Assembly: GCA_947650365.1 (NCBI GenBank) | Contig: OX393557.1 | Coordinates: forward strand, 33,235,099-33,299,098 | Reading direction: 5' to 3' | Length of the DNA: 64,000 nucleotides | Source of the DNA: Chamaelirium japonicum | Lineage: Eukaryota > Streptophyta > Magnoliopsida > Liliales > Melanthiaceae | Part shown: positions 35,961-50,100 of the stretch, one piece after another | Position numbering within the stretch: the stretch's first letter is position 1 | How the letters are laid out: each line of letters starts with the position of its first letter | The notes under the pieces: generated by a model | The model's database searches: none | What the model saw: the letters and a program-made list of their open reading frames with translations, nothing else | Told to the model about the DNA's origin: nothing | Program-made: the position numbers and the translations under genes

Positions 35961-36203
35961 GGGGTTGTTTGGTTGTTATGCAAATGATGTGCGTATATCT
36001 ATTTACACACTTGACATGTGCAATTAAAGTTTCATGTATTTAGATGAAATTTTATTTGCACAGTTTTAGATGCAAAATATGTACATATTTAGCAAGTGTG
36101 TATCTGTTTACACACGTCACACCCTACTAACCAAACAATTCTAAACTGTTTCGCACATGTGTTTTCAACTCACATGCTGAAAACACAGCAACCAAACGAG
36201 CCC
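35961..36203. mobile_element. Tourist-like (PIF/Harbinger) MITE
   Basis: Terminal inverted repeats GGGGTTGTTTGGTTG and CAACCAAACGAGCCC, with the 3-bp duplication TTA on both sides (35958-35960, 36204-36206), as expected for PIF/Harbinger elements. 243 bp, non-coding. Confidence 0.87.
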
Positions 36204-36231
36204 TTAGTAGTGTTAAAACCAGTGGTTGTCG

Positions 36232-36452
<221 letters not shown>

Positions 36453-36459
36453 GTTTGAC

Positions 36460-37050
36460 ACCATTACATTAAGTAACTTGAAGGGTGGTAAAATACACCC
36501 ATGGGATAATATTTATAGTAATTTTCTAAAAACGGATTAAAAAATAGTTTATTTGGAAGAACGAACAAAACTTTTAATTTTGTAACAACAATCTTATACG
36601 GTAATTCAACTGCGTATAAAAAAAAATTTACTTCCACGAAACTACCTATTAGATTTTATATGGCAGTCCGATTACCTTATAAAATCAAGACTAACCGTTG
36701 GGGTCTTTATACGACAGTCAGACGTAATGCTATATAACTAGTCGTTGGTCTTTTAAGAAAAATTCGCACCACAATATCCATACCGGGAGTTCGAACAGGG
36801 AACCTCTCCACATGGGAGAGAGGAACCTCTTCAATTTGAGTCCACTGTCATGGAAACTCAAAAACTTGGATCACATCTTTGAAGTAAACATATATTATCT
36901 CTCATTCTAATTAATCTGGATGAAGGGTCATAATCAAGAACTAAGAATCATCTATTTCCATAACCAAAAATGTCCGATATCCATCCCGTATGATAATTTC
37001 AGAAGAAAAATATTGTTGATTCTCGATGGAACAAGAACCTCGGCGGCGGC
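36460..37050. other. Intergenic, no gene seen
   Basis: AT-rich; no element or coding region recognised. Confidence 0.5.
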
Positions 37051-37052
37051 AG

Positions 37053-37579
37053 CTACGAAGCGTGTAAGCTAGCTAGCCATGTCTGAATGGGAAGCCAGAG
37101 GAAGGCCCCCATGGCGGACCTCCTCTTCTCATCGAGTCCGCCGGTGACGAGGAGGCCGTACTGGGCGAGCAGGTGGTCCAGTTTCCACTCGGGCATCGTC
37201 TCGTAATCGGCCTTGGTGTACCGGGGTAGTGCAGCGGCATCTGGAAGTAATCCTGCCGCGTCTCTCTGGTGTTCGCCGTCGACGCCGCGCTCGCCATTGT
37301 CTCGTCGATGCCGCCAAGCCAGAGGGAGGCGCCCGTCACGAAGCCTCGCTTCTCGCCGAGGCCGCGGCCAACGAGGGCGAGCCCTCGGTACTGACTGAGC
37401 AGGTGGTAATGCAGCGGCATCTCGAAGTTTCCGTGCACCGTCTCCTTCGCCTCTCTCTCTCTCTCCAACCTCTCGGGCCTGTGATAGGGTTTTATACAGC
37501 GAGAGGTCGGCGGATCGAAGGTCGGTGGCCGTACGATAGCAGTTGACCGGAAAGTGAATCGGAATCCGGTCGACCGCAT
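37053..37579 (-). pseudogene. DUF7722-type small protein gene, duplicated domain, one frameshift
   Basis: Minus strand. From an ATG at 37297 one reads MASAASTANTRETRQDYFQM then PLHYP. After one frame change at a CCCC run (about 37224), RYTKADYETMPEWKLDHLLA then QYGLLVTGGLDEKRRSAMGA and FLWLPIQTW follow to a stop at 37053. This MPLHYPRYTKxDYExMPEWK..LDxLLxxYGL block is the plant DUF7722 family (function unknown). Upstream, in the same frame (37430-37300), a second copy reads NFEMPLHYHLLSQYRGL and LGEKRGFVTGASLW: the same domain with about 20 residues deleted after PLHY. So a domain duplication has half decayed. The single indel could be real or a homopolymer error. Confidence 0.75.
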
Positions 37580-37689
37580 GTGGGAAGCCGCAAGTTGTCC
37601 AAACCATGCAAGTTAGGAAATTAATAGGGCCTGCAACTAGTTGGGTACGGGTGGGGCAATACGAAGGATCCGAATCCGATTGCATGTTG

Positions 37690-38005
37690 CGCCGACCAAG
37701 AGTTGTGACACATGGCGACTAATTAAAAAAACCTAGGAAGGTAAAAATATGGGGACATCCGTGTTTGGTCTAAAAAATAGAGTGCGTACAACATTTAGTC
37801 CCATCTTAAATTTCTATTTTACAGTAAGTTTACCGATATCATTATTGTATAAAATCTGATCCTTTGTTCAGTGTTTTGATTGCAAATGATCCGACTTAAC
37901 CGTTTTGGATAACAATATTTTAAAAAATACCATAAATATCCATAGCCTCTTCCCACATTAAATAATGGTAGGTGAAATATGACACATTTTTTATACGGCA
38001 ATAGT
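37690..38005. other. Intergenic, no gene seen
   Basis: AT-rich; nothing recognised. Confidence 0.5.
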
Positions 38006-38007
38006 GG

Positions 38008-38510
38008 CACGGGTTGCTATAGTGATTTCACTGTAGCTGCTACAATGATTTCACTTTAGCTGCTACGATGAAATCATTATAGATGCCACCGTGAAATCAC
38101 TGTAGCAACCCGTGAAACCACTGTAGCTGCTACAGCGAAATCACTGTAACAACCCGTGATTTAATCATGGATACTTTAAATATATTTTTATAGTAAAATC
38201 ATTGTAGCAATGTACTCAATTTTATGCAAATAATACTTAGTTGAGTTGAGTATTATTTTGTGTATTTTAGTACTATGCACGGGTTGCTATAGTTATTTCA
38301 TTATAGCTGTTACAGTGAAATTACTACAGTAATTTTACTGTATTAACATGTTTTTTAGTAGCCACAATGGAATCACTATATTGCTATAGTGATTTCACTA
38401 TAGTTGTTACAACGAAATCACTGTAGCATCAGAATCACTATAGCGCTACAGTGATTTCACTGTAGCTTCTATAGTGAAATCACTGTAGATGCTATAGTGG
38501 TCAAACACTA
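38008..38510. repeat. Array of palindromic units (CACTGTAGC family)
   Basis: More than ten variants of GCTACAGTGAAATCA and TGATTTCACTGTAGC in alternating orientation. Each pair makes a near-perfect palindrome of about 22 bp (e.g. CTACAGTGATTTCACTGTAG). Two larger units are bounded by CACGGGTTGCTATAGT and its mirror CACTGTAGCAACCCGTG. A related array is at 62257-62570. Confidence 0.85.
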
Positions 38511-38869
38511 GGTCTTGAAACTGTACGTTTCGAAGAGATCGGGTGAAGTTATATAGACAATGATAAGTTGATAAATTCGGCAACGTAACCAAGGCTATTT
38601 TAGTCTTGAATTAACCAAAAGAGCTATTGCAACTAATCTGCTAAAATGTGGATATGAGCTTAGAGAAAAAGATTGTCGGGACCATGGGCGGATCTAATAG
38701 TTGGCTCGGCCGGGCTATAGCCCGACCGAGTTTTGAGAAAAAATTACTCATATCATTAAGTACATGTCTCAGCCCGCCTCAACCCAGGGAGGCCCTCGCG
38801 ACACATATGTGAATTGCTATTGCCTCTAAGTCCTCACGAAAGATGAATCATCGCCAAAAATACTTAACC

Positions 38870-39130
38870 CCGCTATATTTTACTTTGTTCCAAAACGCTC
38901 CCTAAAGTTTGAAAAGTTAGCACAATACTCCTTTTGTCAACTACTTAATATCTCTCATTTTGTAATTTTTATTTGACTTCAATGGGGGGCAAAATGTAGT
39001 TTTTTAACTAAGGGGGGTTAAATGTTTTTGAGTTAAAACTCTCGGAGGCAGAATGTAGTTTTTTAACTACAGGGAGGCTAAATGTTTTTGAGTTAAAACT
39101 CAGGGGGACAAAGTGTAATTAACCCTTTTT
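38870..39130. repeat. Tandem repeat in a palindromic element
   Basis: Unit of about 60 bp (AATGTAGTTTTTTAACTA ... GGCTAAATGTTTTTGAGTTA) in two copies. The outer flanks CTATATTTTACTTTGTTCC and GGGGGACAAAGTGTAATTAA are loosely inverted. Confidence 0.65.
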
Positions 39131-39491
39131 TTATTAATATAATTTCTAGTACCGTCGAAGTTCGCTTAAAAAATTTTGCTTAGTATTTCTTTATAAAGTA
39201 AAGTTTCATTGTAAAAAAAAACTAGTTTAGTTCCAGCCCAGCCCAAAAAAAATTTCTGGCTACGCTCCAGGTCGGACCTATCCTAAAATGAAACTCTTAA
39301 AATGACGGTTTGCAGTCCGTCCCAAAAAAATATCTACCTCTTAGCATGAATGTGTATAAATTATGATCCCATTTGATGCCTCGGTTTAATTGAAAGATGG
39401 TGGAAGGTTGTAGATGTGATTGCAAGGATACAAAGGGACATGGAGCACTTGGTGCAAACGGTTGCTCATAAGCCATGCAGGTGGGTCTAGG

Positions 39492-39918
39492 TAGGGCTGG
39501 CAATCCCGACACGGCAGATTTGACACAAAGTTAGAGGGTTTGGGTCAAGGTTAAACGGGTTTGGGTCGTACACGAGTCGACATGATAGACCCGTTTAATA
39601 AACGGGTCGGGTTTGGGTTTAGGGTTTGGACACGGTAGACCTGGGAAGATCCGTTTAAAAGTCAACGGGTCGGGTCTACCCGCAATCCGATACTGTAATA
39701 TATAGTACCAGCGCATCTATCGGGTCAGGTTCGGTCAAGTCGGATTTGGTCTGATCAAGTCAACTAAATAGACCCGTGTGGTAAACAGGTCTTACCGGGT
39801 CTACCCGTTTATTAGCGGGTCGGGTGCGGGTTTAGGATTTAGACATGATTAGTTAAAAGGGTCGGGTCCGGATCTAGGGGTTTTGGACCCGACCCGACCC
39901 GACCCGTTGACACCCCTT
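39492..39918. mobile_element. hAT-like MITE
   Basis: Termini TAGGGCTGGCAA and TTGACACCCCTT (9 of 12 mirrored). Flanking 8-bp duplication GGTCTAGG (39484-39491) and GGCCTAGG (39919-39926), one mismatch. Interior rich in GGGTCGGGT and ACCCGTTTA motifs. 427 bp. Confidence 0.85.
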
Positions 39919-40049
39919 GGCCTAGGCGGGATAGGGTCGTGGAATCATGATGCGATGGTAAGTCAAAGAGATGCTGGTCCAATTTTGCCATTTTACTATC
40001 TATTGTGACACAGCACCCACGACGAAGGATGCAAAGGGTTGTGATAGGC

Positions 40050-40500
40050 CTGTCAATTTTGGACACACGAAAACGATACAGACAAACAGACGCTAGTCTC
40101 ATTTTATCGGTTCGGATCAATTTTTAATACAGCCCATTTTGATCCATTAGCTAGTGGGCTGTATTTGAGTTAACCAGTAAGACCCGTTTCTGTCCGTTAA
40201 AAAATTGGGCCATGTATAACCCGCGAAATCCACTACACCCGACACATTCATAGGGCCCATTTTGATCCATTACGGTGGAGTGAAGCCCATCCGAAACAAT
40301 CAAGCCCTATAAAAAAAATCCCTAGACTAGAGACCCGTTAGGTGTAGGCTTGCCGTTTCGGGTTACTACTGAAAAAAAAAAAAAAAAAAAAAAATTCAAA
40401 ACTTGACCTGTTGAGCTAATGGGTTGTGTATGGGTCTAACCCATATTCTCACACAACCCAACTCGAAACCCGTGAAACACGACCCGTTGAGCCACAATCA
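40050..40500. repeat. Dispersed repeat rich in GACCCGTT motifs
   Basis: Contains the same strings as 35438-35640. Bounded by ATAGGCCT on both sides (40043-40050, 40499-40506), which could be an 8-bp target duplication, but the ends are not inverted repeats. Confidence 0.5.
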
Positions 40501-40509
40501 TAGGCCTTA

Positions 40510-41440
40510 AGGATCTCAGGATTTATATCAAAGATCTTCACCATATCTATCTGAGGTTTCTCCAGAACCGGCTCGATCCAAGTTGAGGCTTAAGGCAAAA
40601 ACTTTAAATAAATATAAATAATATTAATTGATTTATTATAATATAGACATTTATTTTAACTAGGGCATTAAATTATATGTGAAATATGGGATGTTAAGCT
40701 ATTTATGTAGGTTTGGAGTCTTTTTTTTTTAAAGTAGATGGAGCTTTAGCTGTTTATATTTTTTTCGGCCGTCAAGGCCTTCTGTTCACGTAAGGCCTTA
40801 GGCGACTGCCTTACTGGCCTTATGGTCAAGCCAGCCCTGGGTTTCTCGTATATTTTGTGCTCGGATGTTGGGGAATGAGGAATGGAACAATAGAACCAAA
40901 CCCTTAGATGGAAGGTTAAGAGGAGACTTTTTTTTCTAATATTTTGTCAATTTTTATTTACAATAAATAATTTTAGGTATTGATTTTTGTTTTTTTATGG
41001 TTGTGCCAGTGGGTAGCGACAGCAACAACGATGGTGGTGGTGGTGGTGACAGCGGCCAGGGCATTGTATGGGTCCCACTATTTGATAGAATAAGCATAAT
41101 GACAAGACAAGTAAATAACCCTCATCTTAAATTAGAGTTCATGCTATTATCGGATCACAAGTATAAATAGATACAATATTTCGATCAGGATCAGGGGTGC
41201 ACGTCTGATGACCGCAACAGTGTAACAGTAATCATCAATCATAATAATATGTGCAGCTCAAAAAGAAGCAGAACCACTTCTTATTTCCCCTGTACAATTG
41301 ACATACCATCATACGGTGCACCAATGCAAGCCTCGACACCGTCCACCACCGCAGTAGGATCCATGTATGGCGACTCTGAACAGGTGAACTTCAGCGGCAC
41401 CCTCGAGGCTAGCTCCAACCCCATCCGGGCAAAACGATAA
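40510..41440. other. Region 3' of the E4 gene
   Basis: No gene seen. Its right part presumably holds the E4 3' UTR and poly(A) site. Confidence 0.5.
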
Positions 41441-41443
41441 CAT

Positions 41444-43370
41444 CTATTGGGACTTCCGCTTCCTTGAATCTTGGGATTTGATGAACTCCTGGATCCTTGC
41501 CTTGAGCTCAACATCGGGTATCAGCATGTCCTGAGTGAGATGCGATCGGTTGAAGGGATCGGTCTGCGATGACGTATCCGGGGTTTTATTTGCCCAGTGT
41601 TAGCCACCAATAGAGAAACAATGTCAATGGCACATAAGTGGTTCGACAGGTCAGAAAGAACATACGGTATCGCTAAGCAGGTGCCTTTGGATGACCGGTC
41701 GATCGATTGATACCCTCGACGACGGTAAAATGACAGGATCCTTCATCAAGGTATACTAGAAGACAAGACAAGATTGTATTAGCATACTTGTGGATATTCA
41801 AAACTAAACAAATCAATGAGGGGGGGGGGGGGGGGGGGGGGGGGTGGCTTTGGCTTTGAGTTCTCAAAAACAAATTTTGAAGGCCAACCTGGTAAAAAGA
41901 TTATTACCTGAACCATCATGAGTTCAATTATTCTCATAATAACCAAATTGAAGCACAGAGATGTTACAAATTAAACAATGTCAATGGGAAATATACACAT
42001 GATTATTATTTTTTAAATGATCTAGTTTAATATGATCTAAAGAAGTTGGAAAATATCATATAACATAGGCCAGCTTGACACATATATTCCAGGAACTTGA
42101 GCAATCAACACAATTAACAAGAATACATAGGATGATAGGAATTCAACACGGGCTAGATTCGAAATTTAAATCACTAATATTTTCTTTTACTTCAATATTT
42201 TTTTAGGATGGATGACCGCCGCTTTACAATTGGAGCCCCCATTCTTATATAGCTCAACCAAGGAGGTCTATAACCCATCTAGGATTCAAATGCGAAAACT
42301 ATTAACAAGAAATCCAATAAAATTTCCTAATCAACACAAGCCTTATTTTCTGATCTTCTATATTTCTTCAGAATTTGGGAACTGTATATGGTGCAAATTT
42401 CCAGTAAAAATAAAAGAAAAAAAGAAATTAGGGTAAACCAGGTAGGAAAGGGGGTGTTCTCCAAAAAATTCTCGAACAATCTACTTCTAGAAAGCCCAAA
42501 TAAGGGACGAGAGGGCCATCTAGTCCCTAAACTGCGAGAGAGGAGCCTCCCGTGACACTATTCACAGGAAAGGGAGCGTGTGCGCGCGCGCGCACACACA
42601 CACAGAGGACGTAATGGGTCAATCATCTTTTGACGAGAGATGCCTCTTGCCAACTGCTACTACCTGTGCCATCAGGATCTGCAATCGGTATATCATCTTT
42701 TCTTCAGATGCAACTTCTCTGTGTTGGGAGGATTGCTGCTTCAGAATGGATTAGGAACCTGTCACTATGGGCTATACTATAAAAAAGATATCCAAATTTA
42801 TCTGTCTTGCCACCCCCCAAAAACTTTAGAGAACTAAGTTGGGAAAGTAGTGCCCCAGTTTTTCGGGTCTGAATGAAGAGGAATGCTGCCTTTGACAATT
42901 CTTCATCCTCTAGTTCTGAAGTCACCATCAAGATAGCCAAAAGAGTTGTGGATATTATCAAAGCCTCAGAGATAAAAGACCCAGACGTATTGCAAATGAG
43001 ATGGAGCACAATAGATGATCCTATTTCCTTAGGATCAACTTCTTCCTATGATCCATATGTTGCTGTGTAGATACTCTAGTGCTTTTGCCTTTTTTGTTGC
43101 GTCTGTAGTGAGGGCTCATAGAAAGAACCCATGTTGGAATGCTAACTATAGGGTCTCTTGCGCTAGGTCTTTTGGCAAGTGGCTTGGATGTCTATCACTG
43201 GGTCGGATTCGGGCCAATTCACGGTATATCCGACTGATCCGATTAGGAATCTGCCCGATCAGACATCCGACGGATCCTAAAAATCTCAATCTGAATCCGT
43301 ATTTGACAGATAATCCAAATCCAAATCTGGATATCCGTTTACACTATTTATAACAATAGTCATAATGGGG

Positions 43371-43426
<56 letters not shown>

Positions 43427-43802
43427 GAATGTTAGTGAGCTGCGGGTGGAGAAAATGAGTTGCGCTCATTTTGATCCCCCTAAGAGTTTTGGAATTTGAT
43501 GAAATTTGATGAGGGTGTTGTCTATGGTAAGATGATCATCCTCACCAATTTTCATCAAATTCCAAAACTTCTAGGGTCATCAAATGGTAGAAGCTTTATC
43601 TACCGTCCGCAGTCACCGTTAATTTTGCTTCTACCATTTGATGACCCTTAAAGTTTTGGAATTTGATGAAAATTGGTGAGGATGATCATCTTACCCTAGA
43701 AAACACCCTCACCAAATTTCATCAAATTCCAAAACTCCTAGGGGGATCAAAATGAGCGCAGCTCATTTTCTCCACCCGCAGCTCACAGCTCACTGTAACA
43801 TT

Positions 43803-43885
<83 letters not shown>

Positions 43886-44071
43886 ATATATATATATGTA
43901 TATATATAGGGGCGTGTTAGGATGCGGTGTGCGGTGTCGCACCGCAGCCATCTGATGCACCGCTGCGTGCATCGCACGCACGCAGCGGGTGCATCAGACG
44001 GTTGCGGTGCGACACCGCACGCACCGCACGCCGCATTTTATCATTCCTCTCTCTCTCTCTCTCTCTCTCTA

Positions 44072-44140
<69 letters not shown>

Positions 44141-47100
44141 TATCACTATAAAAAACAAACTTGTAAATGATACTTATTGCTGGAAAACTTAGGCTTCATA
44201 AATGTTATATAAAGGAAGAGGAAGAAAAAGTTGTCACTTAATAAGAATCATCCACATACTTCAGGTTAAACCTGTTTGTATCATTCATGTTATGTCCCAA
44301 TGTCCAGAACTATGAGAAGACTGCGCGGAACATTTCCATGATTAACACTGTCTAAGTAACCAAGTTTCTGAGTTTTTATATGCCCAACAGAGGTTTTTTT
44401 TTTATTGTAGCATATCATAACAGTTTAAATAGAAAAAAATAGTGAAAACTCAAAACTCTAGTTGATGTAACTGTACTTCTTAAAACTGAGCAAAAGAACA
44501 TGAGCTTGCAATTTGGAAGATGCATTCCATCGAAGATTATATAAATACCTACCAAAGAAAAAGAAAAAATAAAGGGGGGGGGGGGGGGGGGGGGGTTGTG
44601 CTTCTGAATTGCTGCAAGGAGTTCATTGAATTATATCGATCGTCTTGTTCCTCATAAAGATAATAAGTACCTGAATTGGGTCGAGAAATTCATCTGGGAT
44701 TTCCCCAAGTGCAGCCTCAGCATCCATAGCTTCAGAAGCCGCAGTTTTGGCTTTAACACCTAGCTGAACAAACTCATCAATAACCATTCCATCTTCACCG
44801 ATTTTCCACAAAATATCAGCTGCAGCCGCAAACAGCTGGACCACAATAAATGATGTCAGACCACATAATAGTAAGCACATTATACTAGAGGACATGGCAG
44901 CTCCTCAGCAAAAATACCTGTTCATTATATGACCGCCCATCCCTTGAGATTGCAGAAGGGAATATGTCTTCCTTGTCGCCCCTCGCAATATGAACATAAA
45001 TCTCGACAATCTTCCCATTAACCATTCATATAATCAGTCTTCATTCAGAGAGGAAAAACAGACGACTCTATCTACTTGCTAATAATAAGAAGATACGGTG
45101 TTGCATAGGGACAAAATACATCATTCTAATTAAGGTCTGCCAGATGCCAACCTGCTTTAACAATTGCTTTGGTCTAAACTCGTATTTTTCAGGGTCTTTC
45201 AGAGTAAGAGATTTTCGTTGAGGGCCAACAAGTTGTAAGAGAAAGTAATTTAGCATACTTGCAACTCTTTCGACCTGAAATAAAGAGAGACAAGATACAA
45301 AGATGATTCATAAGTAAAGCAACATAAAAGTTTAACGAGATTCCATTACAGACTAAACATATGTGAATACAAGTAGTGAGTCGATGAGGTTAACAGTACA
45401 TAGGATTCACTAAATGTAAGAGAAATTATGATATGTTATCAGCAGATTCAGCACCCGTAATTTGGAAAATGTGTGCTTTGTGGTAGAAGTTATTTGCATG
45501 GATACCTTGTTGGACCAGATGATATAGTTAGACAAGGGACTGCTTTCAAAATAGTGGGTCTACTTCCAAGTACCTTATATAGTCAGATCAGTCTGATGCA
45601 GGTCCACACTTTCAGAGTGAAAATTTTTCAGTTACAACCATAGTGACCATTTAGGCATTGAAAAAATCCAACGAGGGGAAAAATTGCAGAGCTCAGGAAA
45701 AATATCAGAAAATTCAGAATAAGTTCGGAAAAAGGTTGGAAACATACAAAATAAAATATTAAATTACATGAGCAATTTTATATGAATACATGTTTACATA
45801 TAGAACTTATAATTAATTTAAAATAATTACAACATAAATAAGTCAATTTTGCATAATTTATAGATTATTCCGAATTATTCATGAATCTTGTGGGTACTCC
45901 TGGAGCTTGTGAACAACTCATTGCTTAATTCATTCGGACTAGCTTTCACGAATTGTCTGTAAATTTTCTCCAAACTTCACCGAATTTCTGCACTATGGCT
46001 ACAACGTTTTATGGGATTAAGTTTACATTAGCACGGAACAAATACGTAAAAGACAAAACAAATGTTGAGAACTTATGTGCAGCAAACGAGTTTTGTGATA
46101 ACTCGTTGATTCCATGATAACTTGTTGATTTCTGCACTATGGCTACACCGTTTTATTGGATTAAGTTTACATTAGCACGGAATAAATACATAAAAGACAA
46201 AACAAATGTTGAGAACTTATGTGCAGCAAACAAGCTTTGTGATAACTCGTTGATTACATCAGCAAGAAACAATGAACTGAATTGAAGAAACATGAACGTA
46301 AAAGAGTGCATCACCATCTCTGGAAGAAGGAAAGGTGCGGGAATTTGTTCAGATGTGAATGCAAGCATCGCCACGTCCTCATTTGCTAACTTCATGTTAA
46401 ATCGAACAATCTGGAAACACCAATATGCAGTTCTGTAATGTTATTTATGCCATCTATAACCAACTGCAGTGAAGCTCATGTCAATTGCACATAATAAAGG
46501 GATTCTTAGAACATCGGTAGCGATTTTGTTAATTGGGAAGTTTAATCTATGAAAGCCATTAAAACTCAAACAAAAAACATTGATTTAAAAAAATTGGAAT
46601 GTGTTTTGTAAGAACACAATTAGAACTGACATTCTCTCGAGTATGAAATAGACGCAATCTCTCCTCCCTCTCTTGCGCTGGTCTCCGTTCCCATTCAGCA
46701 GAATTAGACATTTCTGCCTCTAACTCTTTAAGTTCAAGGATTTTATTCAGGCTCTCATCGAGAAGATAGATGCTATCATTGATAAGAAAATTCAAAAAAT
46801 TCAGATACACTCCCTTCTCCTCTTCTCTGGCAATCTGCGCGAACAAAAGGTGAAACGATTAGAATGCAGAAGCAAGTATATTATTCTGCTTGGTAGTAAC
46901 AAATATGAAACTTGAATGTACGAACCACTATAAAGAGGATTATCTAACCTGTCTCCACGCATTCCGATGGCTAGTTACATTCCAGAGATACTCTAAAAGT
47001 TCAGCAATATTATGGCGAATAGTGAACTTGTCGAAGAACTGTACAAAAGTAACAATCAAAAAATGAGTGGCAGCCACAAGTAAATAGGACAATTCTGCTT

Positions 47101-50100
47101 TTCCGAGCATTGTAAATATAGAAAAGCTGAAGAGCAAAAGTGTATATAACCATAAGGTCCATAACACATTTAAATTTAGAGAAAGAATAGCCTCCTCCAA
47201 GGTGGGCGCCCTCCCATTGGCATGGCATCACCCCTGCCACACATGGGAAGAGGGGATAACTGGTTTGATGGAAAGATTCCTCATCTTAGGATAATGCCCT
47301 CCCAGTGATGTGGCACCACCCCTGCTGCACATGGAAACAGGGGATTAGTGTTTTAAAACTCGGAAAAACTCGGCCGAGACCGAGTCTACTCGACTAGGCT
47401 AAATTTCGAGCATATAATTATTTGGCCTAGTCGGATCGAGTTCAAATAAAACTCTGGTTAGTCAGACCGAGTTTACTCGACTCGACTGATGTTCGAGTCG
47501 AATCCGAGTTTCTAGTTTTTTAACAATGTGCAGTGAATGGGCACCACATCACTTGAGAGGAGGCCCTGCTAGGAGTAATAGAACCAATTTCTACATTTAA
47601 GTCTTAATATATAAGAGAAAAGTACAAACTTAACATCATCCACCTGAGTATGAGACCCGGTAAATTCAATGTCCACATAAACTTTTACAAGATTTCGAAC
47701 TAAATAGTCAAGAGATAGTTGGTGTCCTTCAAAAAGAGAGGATGTAGCAGATACGCCACTGCAAGAATAAAATGTAGAACAGTTTTAGTCATAATTTCAA
47801 TAAATCATGCATATTAGTAATAGTATTAAATTAATTGGCAAGGAACTTATCCACCTTCTACGTGGCATCCAGCAATTCAACACTTCAACCATCTTTGCTC
47901 TAAGATAAGGATTGTTGACATACGATGGACTAGCCATGAACATGATTATAAAATTCAAAAAATCATCCTGTTGAGGAAAAGTAAGGAGCATATCAGATCT
48001 GAGATGTTAATATAAACATTGAACACTTGATGAAGATGAAACAAAAGATAATTTTAACAGGTAAAAGAATCAATGAGGAAACACACCAGCACAAACCCAT
48101 CCAAAGCTCTTGGGATTCGAGAAGTAAAGATAAGCAAGTCCATAGCATCCTCAACAAAATGTTCTGGCATGCACGCAAATTCCATTGGGCAGTTTGATGG
48201 CAGAGGCATTTTAAACCCGCCAACAAGAGTAACCAACCATGCAACCACTAACCTGTAAAAAGATAGTGCACGTTGAAGTAGTGCACCATCCTTCAACAAA
48301 CATGAGAAATTAGATCTAACATGAACTTAAACAAGACAATGACAATTATCCTACATTAGAATTAATTTTATCTGTGCAAAAAACATAATACAAAAAAAAA
48401 ACCTGATGTTGTTACCTAAGCTAAAGGCATAAGTATTCATATCATATCTGCTCAATGATTATCTGACTACAAGTGCATTAGGTTATCTACGCTGATATAG
48501 GAGATGAAAAAGAAAAAAAAAAAAGAGGAATGGTATGGAGAGACAGATTCCGAATGCCTGAACAATCCGGTCATGCATTCGTTAATAGAGGCAAGACCAG
48601 CAAAACCAACTTCCACTTCTGTAGATTTAACATCGACCTCAGCTAATATGTGTAGCTCAGCCATTTCAGAGTTTTCGTAGTTATGTAGTTTTTTCAGTTA
48701 ACATAAAAACTGCTTCAGTGTTGCATTTAGAATGTGTGTGGATACGATAACACAGTCAGAAATCAGACACGGGGTCAAACAGGCAAACATACATACATTT
48801 ATTTTGTCTCCATAGTCAATCAGGTTTCAATCAGACAAGTTGCAAGCACAGCCACATTGTACCAATGATCCTCATGACGAATTAATAATTATTAACCAGA
48901 TAACTCAAGAAATAAGGTCCAGGATAACATCCCATCAAAATAAGCCAACAGTTCCCCCGATATTGATCACAACATGCTCTTCAATACAAAGCCCATCTTT
49001 CTTTCAACATCAGGTTATCACCATTGGTTCCTTGCACATATTACAAAGTATTCTTTGACAACTACTTCCCTAATAGGGGAAAGAAATCACCATGCTATGT
49101 ATAAGACATGGTCAGCAAATCAGTTTCAGGCAAATCAAGCCTGAAAAATCAGCATACTGATAAATCAAAACTGTTAGGATGGTACAGAAAGATTTATTTC
49201 TTAATAAATTCGTGACATATTATCAATCATTATTGTGTGTATTGTATGTTGAAGTTCTGATCATTGAATAGAGTGTGTTGAAGATGTCAAAGTAAAACTA
49301 TCAAACATTTTGAACTGGCCTGAATCAAAATTAATGCAGATGGTAAAATGATTTATTTATATTCATAGCTAGACAATACTTATTTTCGTTATGATCATGT
49401 TATTCACGAAACCTCCTTCACTAGCAACTTCTTCACTACCAGAAATTCCACCAACATCATTATTTATAATACTAACTGGTTTGTTAGCTAGCAACCAAGC
49501 AGCCAACTGGTTATGTTCAATCTAACTAACATGTTCCAAGCACAATATACACATTAACTAATGAAACTAATAAATGGTTCGTCGCTTACACAGTAAACGT
49601 ATTAACAAATGAAACTGATAATCGATATATAGGCGAATCAAATAAACCAATCATACCAAAAAAGCCTTTGAATGACAAATCAAACACAGTATGCATATTA
49701 ACTAATGAAACTGCTATTCAGTCTATAAGCCATGAACAGCTTATCTAATCGATAAAAATTTGGAAAGATGTCTAGAGATCAAGCGGCATTGTCACAAGGA
49801 AGCTGGTATAAAGTATAAACTAATCAAAATAAGTCAAAGAGAAATGTTCTCAAATCAAACCACATCAATGCAAAGGTTAATGATAAGTGTCACAGGAGTA
49901 AGGCTTTTTCTTATTTTATTAAAGTCCAAATGAAACTACTTTCACCTAACTAACCAAACAAATCAGTGTAGATATCAATCGTATGTTGCATTCGTCTATG
50001 CTATTGATACAAGTAGCACTAACTTGGAAATGGCTAGCAGTTAGTGTCAACTAGCATTTGATAGTTACCAAGTCGGAAGTCGGGAAAAAATCGGCTAGGG

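Noticed and set aside
40043..40506. ATAGGCCT on both sides as proof of a hAT element
   Set aside because: The matching 8 bp are present but the inner ends are not inverted repeats, so I list it only as a dispersed repeat.
43752..44192. Open frames with Ile-Tyr repeats
   Set aside because: They read through (TA)n tracts bordering the two palindromes.
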